NCBI GenBank assembly: GCA_038233215.1
Contig: JBBSML010000002.1
Coordinates: 1 to 64,000, forward strand
Reading direction: 5' to 3'
DNA: 64,000 bases
DNA from: JACDBZ01 sp038233215
GTDB lineage: Bacteria; Chloroflexota; Limnocylindria; QHBO01
This document shows, piece after piece, positions 56,787 through 64,000 of this stretch. The translations under genes and the position numbers were made by a program. The notes under the pieces were generated by a model. It ran no database searches and had not been told where the DNA came from. It saw only the letters and a list, made by a program, of their open reading frames with translations. Every line of letters starts with the position of its first letter. Within the stretch, counting starts at the first letter, position 1.

Positions 56787-58853
56787 ATGAGACGGACCAA
56801 GTGGAACGCGTTAGCGTTTCTCTTCTCCGGCGCGCTCATCCTGGCTGCGTGCGGTACGCAGACCCCGGGTGATTCCGTCGAAGAGACCGATGCACCTGCT
56901 TCGCAGGAGCCGGCTTCGCAGGAGCCTGGAACATCGGCTGCACCAACCGAGTCGGAAGGGGCTCAGGGCACCGGCACGATCACGTACGCGATCGACGGTG
57001 GATTGACGACCCTGTCCAACGCACTCAGCGACGTGCCGACCGGCGAGGCATTCGGCTTCCTCGGCGCTGCGCTGTATCAGTACGACGCAACGCTGACCCC
57101 CGTTCCGGATCTCGCCGCGGACCTGTGCGAAGTCAGCGAGGACGACATCGTCTGGACCTGCACGCTCACCGAGGCGCAGTTCCACAACGGCGATCCGGTG
57201 ACCGCCGCCGACGTGGCGTTCACATACGAAATCGCCAAGAGCGCGAATTGCCGGTTCAATCCGTCAATCTGCCTGTCGCCGTTCCTCGAGTCAGTGGAAG
57301 CGGTCGATGAGATGACCGTCGAGTTCACGCTGCTCGAGGCCTACGCGCCGTTTGCCACGGTCATCCTGCCGGGTATCGCCATCGACTCGGAGGCCGTCGT
57401 CACGGATGCCTTTGACGAATTCGTCGGCGCTGCCGAGGGTGCGGATCCGGCCGAGGTGACCGCCGCTTCGGACGCAATCACCGCCGCCACCGTGGCGCCG
57501 GAAGGTGAGGAAGAGACCTTCGAGGCCGATCCTGCCGAGTGCGAGACCGCAGCCACCGACGCGGAAGCGGCACTCGAGAGCGGCGAGGTCGAGCTTCCGA
57601 GTCGTGACACGTTCAACACCGGCGGCGAGGATGGCACTGAGTTCGATCCGTGCGCCTACGCCACCGCGCTGGGCGACCTGCTTACCCAGCTCACCACCGC
57701 GCTTGAGGAGGAGGGCATCGACGCGATCGCCGCGGTCTATCCGCTCCTCTCGTTCAACAGCGAGCCGGTCCAGGCCGGTCCGTACATGTGCGACCCCGGC
57801 TGCCTATCCCCGGGCGAGAACCTGACCCTCACCGCCTTCCCGGACTATCACGGCGGCGCTCCGGAAACGGAGACCATCGTGATGCCGATCATCACCGACG
57901 AGATCCAGATCGGTAACGCCATCCAGGCGGGCCAGGTCGACTGGCACTACTCGATCCCGTCGGACGTGTACTCCGCCCTCGAGGGCGACGAGAACCTGAA
58001 GTTCGCCGAGTATCCGGACTTCGGGTACTTCAGCCTCCAGTACAACCTGCGCGAGGGCCAGCTTTTCGCTGATCTTGGCGCTCGCAAGGCGGTGCAGTAC
58101 TGCATCGACAAGGTCGCGACGGTCGAGGCGGCCACGGATGGCCAGGGCATCGCGGTCGAGGCGGACATCCCGCCCGCATCGTGGGCCTTCAACCCGGATC
58201 TTGAGACCGTGGACCGCGACGTCGCGACCGCCATTGGCTTCCTGGAAGACGCCGGGTGGACCGTCGAAGTCGACGGCGACGGCAACGCGACCGGACCCGC
58301 GACGCGCGGTGACGAGACCTTCAGCACGCAGATCTACGTGCGAGCCGGCCAGCCCGAGCGCATCCGCTTCATGCAGCTGCTGCGCGACCAGGTCATCGAC
58401 TGCGGCATGGAGATTGAGGTCATCGAAGGTGACTTCGCGACCGTGCTGCTTCCGCTCCTGACCTTCCCGCACATTCCGCCGAATGCGGATGGCCCATACG
58501 ACGCCTACTTCGGTGGGTGGAGTACCGGTCTTGATCCCGATCCGTTCGCACTGTTCCATTCGAGCCAGTGCACCACGGAAGAGGATCCTGAGCTGTACAA
58601 CTATGTCTGCTTCCAGAACGACGCGGCAGATGAGCTGATCGATCAGGGCCTGGTCGTGAGTGACCAGGAGGAGCGAGCAGCCATCTACCAGGAGTTCGAG
58701 CAGATCGTGTACGACGAGCAGCCGTACCTGTTTGCATGGTCCGATACCGCCCGCGAGGCGATCAACGTGAACATGCAGAGCACGGCTGGTGAGCTCGAGC
58801 TCAGCTCCCCGCTGTGGGATTGGCAGGTCGAGACACTGTTCATCTCCGAGTAG
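56787..58853 (+). CDS. Peptide/nickel-type ABC substrate-binding lipoprotein (SBP family 5)
   Basis: The 688-residue binding protein has a lipoprotein signal ending at Cys22 (LAAC) and an acidic Ser/Thr/Glu linker. The SBP_bac_5 fold contains WTCTLTEAQFHNGDPVTAAD, FTYEIAKSA, GYFSLQYNLREGQLFADLGA and ARKAVQYCIDK. It exceeds the usual 500-550 residues through an acidic insert at about residues 205-310 (AAEGADPAEVTAASDAITAA). More than a dozen cysteines suggest several disulfide bonds. GGAGGG lies four bases before ATG. It is separated from the permease genes by a strong hairpin. Confidence 0.9.
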   Translation: MRRTKWNALAFLFSGALILAACGTQTPGDSVEETDAPASQEPASQEPGTSAAPTESEGAQGTGTITYAIDGGLTTLSNALSDVPTGEAFGFLGAALYQYDATLTPVPDLAADLCEVSEDDIVWTCTLTEAQFHNGDPVTAADVAFTYEIAKSANCRFNPSICLSPFLESVEAVDEMTVEFTLLEAYAPFATVILPGIAIDSEAVVTDAFDEFVGAAEGADPAEVTAASDAITAATVAPEGEEETFEADPAECETAATDAEAALESGEVELPSRDTFNTGGEDGTEFDPCAYATALGDLLTQLTTALEEEGIDAIAAVYPLLSFNSEPVQAGPYMCDPGCLSPGENLTLTAFPDYHGGAPETETIVMPIITDEIQIGNAIQAGQVDWHYSIPSDVYSALEGDENLKFAEYPDFGYFSLQYNLREGQLFADLGARKAVQYCIDKVATVEAATDGQGIAVEADIPPASWAFNPDLETVDRDVATAIGFLEDAGWTVEVDGDGNATGPATRGDETFSTQIYVRAGQPERIRFMQLLRDQVIDCGMEIEVIEGDFATVLLPLLTFPHIPPNADGPYDAYFGGWSTGLDPDPFALFHSSQCTTEEDPELYNYVCFQNDAADELIDQGLVVSDQEERAAIYQEFEQIVYDEQPYLFAWSDTAREAINVNMQSTAGELELSSPLWDWQVETLFISE

Positions 58854-58891
58854 CCGGCCCAGCCGGACACTCGAACGCGATCTGAACGCTG

Positions 58892-58925
58892 GCCGCTGGT
58901 GGCACCCCCGGGTGCCACCAGCGGC
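58892..58925 (+). terminator. Strong hairpin between binding protein and permease genes
   Basis: GCCGCTGGTGGCACCC, two bases, then its exact complement form a 16-bp perfect stem 38 bases after the binding-protein stop. No T-tract follows. It probably attenuates transcription or protects the upstream mRNA, so the binding protein is made in excess over the permeases. Confidence 0.75.
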
Positions 58926-59047
58926 ACACCTTCCACCCATGGGCCCACAATGGGCTCCCGTCTGGCACAATCTCGTTCACGCTCACCCACATAAGGCAGC
59001 CGAGCGGGCTGGTAACCTCGGATACAGGGAGCAGGGGCGCATCGATC

Positions 59048-60019
59048 ATGGCCACGTATATTCTTCGCCGAACACTTCAGTCCATCCCCATCCTGTTCGG
59101 GGTGGCGCTCGTGAGCTTCGCCATCATCCAGCTGGCGCCCGGCAGCCCGATTGACCGGTTCCGCACGCCCAACGTCCGCCCCGAGACGCTCGAGAATCTC
59201 ATCCGCCTGTACGGCCTCGACAAGCCGGTGCACGAGCAGTTCGTCAGCTGGTTCACCGCGTTCGTCCAGTTCTGGCGCACCGAGGCCTGGGGCTACAGCC
59301 TGGTCGATGGGCGGTCCGTGCGGGACACGATCGTCGACCGCATGCCCGCAACACTCCTGCTGGGCGGGACCGCACTGCTGGTGACCATCATCCTCGCGGT
59401 TCCGATCGGCATTCTCGCCGCCGTGCGCCAGTACAGCTGGGCCGACAAGGCGATCACCACCTTCGCGACCGTCGGCTACGCCATTCCATCATTTCTCCTG
59501 GGCCTGTATATCGCCTATCTCGGAACCGTGGTCTTCCGCGGCGCGTTCCCCAGCTTCGGCATGGTCAGCCTCCCCGGATCGGAGGGTCGAGGAACTCCCC
59601 TCGACATTGCCTGGCACATGGTGCTTCCCGTCACCTCGCTCGCGATCCAACAGATCGCCGGTTGGAGCCGATATGTGCGCGCCAAGATGCTCGAAGTGCT
59701 CAACCAGGACTACGTTCGCACGGCGAAGGCCAAGGGCCTCAGCGCGACCAAGGTCACCTACAAGCATGCCCTGCGCAATGCCTTGATCCCGGTGATCACC
59801 CTGTTCGGACTGACCCTGCCCGGCCTGCTCGCCGGTGCGGTCATCACCGAGTCGATCTTCAGCTGGCCGGGACTCGGCCTTCTCGGATTGACCGCCGTCC
59901 AGAACCGGGATTACCCGATGGTGCTCGCCTTCGTGATGGTCGGCGGCTTCGGCGTGGTGCTCGGAAATCTCCTCGCCGACGTCCTGTATGGCGTGGTCGA
60001 CCCCCGCATCAAGTACTGA
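59048..60019 (+). CDS. dppB: Peptide-type ABC transporter permease (DppB family)
   Basis: The 323-residue inner-membrane permease has the DppB N-terminus (YILRRTLQSIPILFGVALVS), a long first periplasmic loop and the EAA loop DYVRTAKAKGLSATKVTYKH near residue 218. VDPRIKY ends the protein. About six helices are expected. The gene begins a tightly spaced dppBCDF array following the binding-protein gene. The transported substrate (peptide, sugar oligomer or metal chelate) cannot be told. Confidence 0.93.
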   Translation: MATYILRRTLQSIPILFGVALVSFAIIQLAPGSPIDRFRTPNVRPETLENLIRLYGLDKPVHEQFVSWFTAFVQFWRTEAWGYSLVDGRSVRDTIVDRMPATLLLGGTALLVTIILAVPIGILAAVRQYSWADKAITTFATVGYAIPSFLLGLYIAYLGTVVFRGAFPSFGMVSLPGSEGRGTPLDIAWHMVLPVTSLAIQQIAGWSRYVRAKMLEVLNQDYVRTAKAKGLSATKVTYKHALRNALIPVITLFGLTLPGLLAGAVITESIFSWPGLGLLGLTAVQNRDYPMVLAFVMVGGFGVVLGNLLADVLYGVVDPRIKY

Positions 60020-60032
60020 GAGGACGTCAGCG

Positions 60033-60995
60033 ATGGTCACCGACACGACCGCGGCCGAGAATGAACGGCGCCGAGCCGAGGAGGCGGAGGCCGAGTCGGC
60101 TGACATCGACCGCACGCCGGTGCGGACCTACTGGCAGCTGGTCCGCCAGCGTTTCATGAAGCACCGGCTTGCCGTTTTCGCCGTTATCGTGCTCATCGTG
60201 CTGGCCACATATGCTCTCGTCGTCCCCGTGATCACGGGCGACGCCTGGCGGCAGACGCATCTCTTCCGTGACGATGCCCCGCCGGAGCTGTTCGACGGGG
60301 ACGGCGAGTTCACGTTCGCCATTCTCGGGTACAACGAGATCGGCCAGAACCTCTTCGCCCGACTCGGCAAGGCCACGCAGACCTCGTTGACCATCGGCCT
60401 GGCCGCGGTCGTCATCATCGTGGTGATCGGCATCTTCATCGGCTCGATTGCCGGCTACGTCGGAGGCTGGCTCGACAACGTGCTGATGCGCTTTGTCGAC
60501 ATCATGCTCAGCCTGCCCGGTCTCTTCGTGATCTTGATGATCACCGCATTCTTCGGGCAGGGCAACGTCTGGGTCATCGTCCTGGCCATCGGGTTAACCG
60601 GTTGGACGACGGCCGCGCGCCTCGTCCGGGCCGAGTTCCTGAGCCTGCGAGACGTTGACTACGTGCAGGCGGCCCGGGCGCTCGGAGCGTCACCGCAGCG
60701 GATCATCCTGCGCCATATGCTGCCGCCCGCCATGGCACCCATCGTCGTCGCGGCAACCCTCGGTATCGCCGATTCGGTCGTCGTCGAGTCCGCGCTCAGC
60801 TTCCTGGGCTTCGGCATCGGCGGCGAGGGCGCAAGCCTGGGCACCATGCTTCAGAACGCGCAGAACTACTTCTTCTCCGGGCCGCTCAAGGTCCTCTATC
60901 CCGGGCTGACCTTGATTCTCATCGTGCTGTCGGCCAGCTTCCTCGGTGACGGGCTGCGCGACGCCCTCGATCCGCGTCAGCGGGTCGACAAGTGA
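60033..60995 (+). CDS. dppC: Peptide-type ABC transporter permease (DppC family)
   Basis: The 320-residue DppC-type permease starts with a charged N-terminal tail (ENERRRAEEAEAESADIDRT) before the OppC N-terminal helix (HRLAVFAVIVLIVLATYALV). The EAA loop is DYVQAARALGASPQRIILRH, and LGDGLRDALDPRQ ends the protein. GAGAGGA lies nine bases before ATG 60033. It pairs with the DppB-type permease to form the channel and overlaps the next ATPase gene by four bases. Confidence 0.93.
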   Translation: MVTDTTAAENERRRAEEAEAESADIDRTPVRTYWQLVRQRFMKHRLAVFAVIVLIVLATYALVVPVITGDAWRQTHLFRDDAPPELFDGDGEFTFAILGYNEIGQNLFARLGKATQTSLTIGLAAVVIIVVIGIFIGSIAGYVGGWLDNVLMRFVDIMLSLPGLFVILMITAFFGQGNVWVIVLAIGLTGWTTAARLVRAEFLSLRDVDYVQAARALGASPQRIILRHMLPPAMAPIVVAATLGIADSVVVESALSFLGFGIGGEGASLGTMLQNAQNYFFSGPLKVLYPGLTLILIVLSASFLGDGLRDALDPRQRVDK

Positions 60996-62056
60996 CCGTC
61001 TCCGAGCGGCACGTCGGGCCACTGCTCGAGGTCAAGGGGATCAAGACCCATTTCTTCACCCAGGACGGAGTGGTGAAGGCGGTCGACGACATCACATTCG
61101 CGATCGGCCATGGGCAGACGCTGGGCGTGGTGGGTGAGTCGGGCTGCGGCAAGAGCATCACCAGCCTCAGCGTCATGCGCCTGATCGAGCGGCCGGGGCA
61201 GATCGTGGCGGGGGAGGTCCTCCTCAACGGCGAGAATTTGCTCGCCAAGAACGATGCCGACATGCGCGACATTCGCGGCGACCAGGTCAGCATGATCTTC
61301 CAGGAGCCGATGACGTCGCTGAACCCGGTCTTCACATGCGGCGACCAGATCGCGGAGGCGGTGCAGCAGCACACGGCCGTCAGTCGGCGCGAGGCCTGGG
61401 ACCGATCGATCGAAATGCTGCGCGTGGTCGGCATCCCGGACGCGAAGCGCCGCGCCGGCGAGCACCCGCATCAGATGTCTGGCGGCATGCGCCAGCGCGT
61501 CATGATCGCCATGGCCCTCTCGACCGATCCCGACCTGCTCATCGCCGATGAGCCCACGACCGCTCTCGATGTCACCATCCAGGCCCAGATCCTGGAGGTC
61601 ATGCGCGACCTGCGTGAGAAGAACAGGATGGCGATCATGCTCATCACGCACGACCTCGGCGTGGTGGCCGAGATGGCCGACGAGGTGGTGGTCATGTACG
61701 CCGGGAAGGTCGTCGAGCGCGCCGACGTGCGGACCGTGTTCGGATCGCCACACCATCCCTACACGCAGGGCCTGCTGCGCTCGATTCCTCGGCTGGATGA
61801 GCGACGCGAGCGTCTCGAGGTGATCAAGGGCACCGTGCCGTCGCCCCTCAACCTTCCGAGCGGCTGCCTCTTCAAGCGGCGATGCCCGCATCGCATGCGT
61901 GTCTGTGACGTCGCGCCGCCCTACCAGGAGCTTGGGCCCAACCACTACAGCCGATGCTGGCTGACCCCGGCCGGTGAGCCGCCGGCGGTCGGCGCCGAGG
62001 CACAGGGGCCAGAGGCGGAGCAGGCGGCCGAGGCGCTCACGGTGGAACCGAGATGA
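60992..62056 (+). CDS. dppD: Oligopeptide-type ABC transporter ATPase (DppD/OppD)
   Basis: The 354-residue ATPase has Walker A VVGESGCGKSITSLSVMRLI, Q-loop IFQEPMTSLNPVFTCG, signature MSGGMRQRVMIAMALSTDPD, Walker B LLIADEPTTALDVTIQAQIL and the oligopeptide/dipeptide C-terminal cluster domain. That domain's cysteines include GCLFKRRCPHRMRVC and RCWL. A 4Fe-4S or disulfide role is known for some family members. The GTG start overlaps the DppC-type gene by GTGA. Confidence 0.94.
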   Translation: MTVSERHVGPLLEVKGIKTHFFTQDGVVKAVDDITFAIGHGQTLGVVGESGCGKSITSLSVMRLIERPGQIVAGEVLLNGENLLAKNDADMRDIRGDQVSMIFQEPMTSLNPVFTCGDQIAEAVQQHTAVSRREAWDRSIEMLRVVGIPDAKRRAGEHPHQMSGGMRQRVMIAMALSTDPDLLIADEPTTALDVTIQAQILEVMRDLREKNRMAIMLITHDLGVVAEMADEVVVMYAGKVVERADVRTVFGSPHHPYTQGLLRSIPRLDERRERLEVIKGTVPSPLNLPSGCLFKRRCPHRMRVCDVAPPYQELGPNHYSRCWLTPAGEPPAVGAEAQGPEAEQAAEALTVEPR

Positions 62057-63171
62057 TCGAGGATCGGACCGCCGCGACCACACCGGCAAGCCAAGGCGGC
62101 TCGGTGAGCGGCGGCCAGACGAGCGAAGAGCGCATGACCGCCCGAGGAGGGTCGAGCCGCGGGCCGCTGCTGGAGGTCAACGACCTCGTCAAGCACTTCG
62201 ACATCCGTGGCGGACTGCTCGGCATCAGCAAGCTGGGAGCCGTGCGTGCCGTCGATGGCGTCAGCTTCAGCGTGAACGAGGGCGAGACGCTCGGCCTCGT
62301 GGGCGAGTCGGGATGCGGCAAGACGACACTCGGCAAGGTCATCCTGCGGCTCATCCCGCCGACGTCAGGCAAGGTCACCTTCGAGGGCACGTCCCTCTTC
62401 GATCTTGGCGCTCGCGAGATGAAGGCCGCCCGACGTGACATCCAGGTCGTGTTCCAGGACCCGTACGCCAGCCTCAATCCGCGCATGAGCGTGGGCGAGG
62501 TCGTCGGCGAGGGCCTCTACGTGCACGGCATGACGAACAAGAAGGAGCGCGAGGCTGCGGTTCGCGACCTGCTCAAGCGGGTGGGGCTCAATCAACAGCA
62601 CATCCACCGCTACCCACACGAGTTCAGCGGTGGTCAGCGCCAGCGGATCGGCATTGCGCGGGCCCTGGCATTGCGTCCGAAGTTCATCGTGTGCGACGAG
62701 CCGGTCAGCGCCCTCGACGTCTCGATCCAGTCGCAGGTGCTCAACCTGCTGTCCGACCTCCAGGACGAGTTCCAGCTGACCTACCTGTTCATCGCCCACA
62801 ACCTGGCCGTGGTGAAGCATCTCTCGACCCGGGTCGGGGTCATGTACCTCGGCAAGCTCGTGGAGCTCTCGGATGCGGATGAGCTGTACCGCAGCCCGGG
62901 GCACCCGTACACCAAGGCCCTGCTGTCGGCCATCCCGGTGCCGGATCCAACGATCCGACGCGAGCGGATCGTGCTCAAGGGCGATCTGCCATCCCCGGCC
63001 AACCCACCGTCGGGTTGCCGATTCCATACCAGGTGCCCGATGGCGCAGGAGATCTGCAAAGTCGAGGAGCCGCTGCTGCGCGACATCGGCGGTGGCCATC
63101 TGAGCGCATGCCACTTTGCCGAAGAGGTGACACCGCTCGAGGTGCGCAAGCCGGCAGGCGCTTCGGCCTAG
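62053..63171 (+). CDS. dppF: Oligopeptide-type ABC transporter ATPase (DppF/OppF)
   Basis: The 372-residue ATPase has Walker A LVGESGCGKTTLGKVILRLI, Q-loop VFQDPYASLNPRMSVGEVVG, signature FSGGQRQRIGIARALALRPK, Walker B FIVCDEPVSALDVSIQSQVL and the C-terminal GCRFHTRCPMAQEICKVEEP motif. It has a non-conserved N-terminal extension of ~35 residues. ATGA overlaps the DppD-type gene. It completes the importer, and its stop overlaps the convergent AI-2E gene's stop by four bases. Confidence 0.95.
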   Translation: MIEDRTAATTPASQGGSVSGGQTSEERMTARGGSSRGPLLEVNDLVKHFDIRGGLLGISKLGAVRAVDGVSFSVNEGETLGLVGESGCGKTTLGKVILRLIPPTSGKVTFEGTSLFDLGAREMKAARRDIQVVFQDPYASLNPRMSVGEVVGEGLYVHGMTNKKEREAAVRDLLKRVGLNQQHIHRYPHEFSGGQRQRIGIARALALRPKFIVCDEPVSALDVSIQSQVLNLLSDLQDEFQLTYLFIAHNLAVVKHLSTRVGVMYLGKLVELSDADELYRSPGHPYTKALLSAIPVPDPTIRRERIVLKGDLPSPANPPSGCRFHTRCPMAQEICKVEEPLLRDIGGGHLSACHFAEEVTPLEVRKPAGASA

Positions 63172-64000
63172 CTCTCGGCTCCGCTGGGTCGGGGACCCTC
63201 GTCCGTCTCGCGGTCCGTCATCTTCAGCTCAACCTGCTCGCTGCCGTCAGGGCGTCGCGTCCGGGTCACGTGAATGTGCGGGTGGGTCTCATCCCCGACC
63301 TGCTCCCTGGCGACACTCACCATGACGTGCTCGTCGACGTCGGAGAGGCGCTCGGTCTCGGGAAGCGCGGCGTTCGGGACGGTGCGGAAGACCGCGTAGC
63401 TGATGAAGACCCACAGCACCGCGATGACCGGAATGCCGAAGAGCGCGCCCCACACGCCCGCCACCTGGGCACCGAGCAGGAGTCCGACCAGGACGAGGAT
63501 CGGGTGCAGGCCCAGGGCGCCGCGCATCAGCCGCGGCTGGAGCCAGTTGACGATCACCGTCTGAACCACGAACAGGATGATCGTGACCGGGATCGCGGCG
63601 CTCCCGGCAAAGAGGACGGCGCCCGCGACCGGTGGGAGGAGCGCGAGCGGCGGCCCAAAGAACGGGATCAGCATGGCGAGCGCGCTGATCGTGCCCCACA
63701 GGAACAGGTACGGAATACCGAACAGGGTGCCGACGATCGCGACCAGCAGCGCCTGCATCACCGCCAGGATCAGCTGCGCTCGAAGGAAGCCACCGAAGGC
63801 GCGGCCGATGCTGCGCTCGAACAGATCAGCCTCGTCCCGGTAGCGACGTGGCACCGCGGCCCGCAGGCGCGGCAGAATGCGTTCGGAGTCCATGAGCATG
63901 TACAGCGAGATGACGATGATGAGCAACAACGAGCCCAGGGTGGCGATCGTCACGCCGGCGATCGCCTGCGCCTGCTCGACAATATCGCTGCCGACCTGTT
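63168..64000 (-). CDS. AI-2E family transporter, C-terminal part (5' end outside window)
   Basis: The minus-strand frame stays open to the window edge, so the gene begins beyond 64000. About 276 residues are visible. Hydrophobic helices include SLLLIIVISLYMLMDSERIL, LAVMQALLVAIVGTLFGIPY and PILVLVGLLLGAQVAGVWGA, with the family-typical NWLQPRLMRGALGLHPILVL. A polar C-terminal tail of ~60 residues is unusual (HPHIHVTRTRRPDGSEQVEL). Members export autoinducer-2 or act as Na+/H+ antiporters, and the role here is open. It converges on the dpp operon. Confidence 0.9.
   Translation of the reverse strand, partial: QVGSDIVEQAQAIAGVTIATLGSLLLIIVISLYMLMDSERILPRLRAAVPRRYRDEADLFERSIGRAFGGFLRAQLILAVMQALLVAIVGTLFGIPYLFLWGTISALAMLIPFFGPPLALLPPVAGAVLFAGSAAIPVTIILFVVQTVIVNWLQPRLMRGALGLHPILVLVGLLLGAQVAGVWGALFGIPVIAVLWVFISYAVFRTVPNAALPETERLSDVDEHVMVSVAREQVGDETHPHIHVTRTRRPDGSEQVELKMTDRETDEGPRPSGAES

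Overview
The window is 64 kb of dense, high-GC bacterial chromosome. I find no tRNA, rRNA, CRISPR array, insertion sequence or prophage. The gene content (CIRCE-controlled hrcA-grpE-dnaK, PgpH-type HD phosphohydrolase, zinc-ribbon MscL, long-tailed S20, short AhcY) fits a free-living member of the Chloroflexota, perhaps of the Limnocylindria/Ellin6529 type. That placement is an inference from family resemblance, not from a search.

Layout. 1-5.7 kb: 3' end of enolase, a methyltransferase, S20, a VanW-family envelope protein and lepA. 5.7-20.9 kb: a housekeeping block with a CPBP protease, hemW, hrcA-grpE-dnaK behind a sigma-70 promoter and a perfect CIRCE element, mscL, xth, a YcaQ-like winged-helix protein, then dnaJ behind its own CIRCE-like operator, prmA, rsmE, a HIT protein, rpsU, yqeY, pgpH and ybeY. 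21.2-25.6 kb (minus strand): a small membrane protein, an ammonium-transporter gene whose 3' part is scrambled, an ECF sigma factor paired with a membrane-anchored kelch protein, and an FAD oxidoreductase. 25.8-34.1 kb: pth, mfd, a lipoprotein and aconitase. 34.1-35.9 kb is the only accessory-looking patch: a VapBC-like toxin-antitoxin pair, a truncated restriction/methylase fragment, a frameshifted DUF402 gene and a long imperfect hairpin. 36-46.5 kb: apt, a GNAT protein, ahcY, a second ECF sigma factor, a 1027-residue LuxR-type ATPase regulator, a class V aminotransferase, a YibE/F remnant, metK, a small helical protein and proC. 46.7-51.2 kb: the three steps from fructose-6-phosphate to GDP-mannose plus a DUF374 acyltransferase. 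51.2-53.5 kb: a SWIM mini-protein and an unknown polytopic membrane protein. 53.5-56.6 kb: a cobalamin riboswitch and a B12-type ABC importer. 56.7-63.2 kb: a complete peptide/nickel-type (Dpp/Opp) ABC importer. The window ends inside an AI-2E family transporter gene.

Themes. Protein quality control and translation dominate the first third. Methionine recycling (ahcY, metK) and nucleotide-sugar synthesis occupy the middle, and nutrient uptake the last fifth. Many genes have a TANNNT box only 6-10 nt before the start codon and no Shine-Dalgarno sequence. This suggests that leaderless transcription is common here, and I used the pattern to choose several start codons.

The most unusual observations are the block-rearranged amt gene, the ECF sigma/kelch pair, an aconitase with a disordered insert carrying an SFPASDPP motif, a second CIRCE-like operator between ycaQ-like and dnaJ, and the decaying patch around 35 kb. 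I did not see a clear, large, undescribed multi-gene system.
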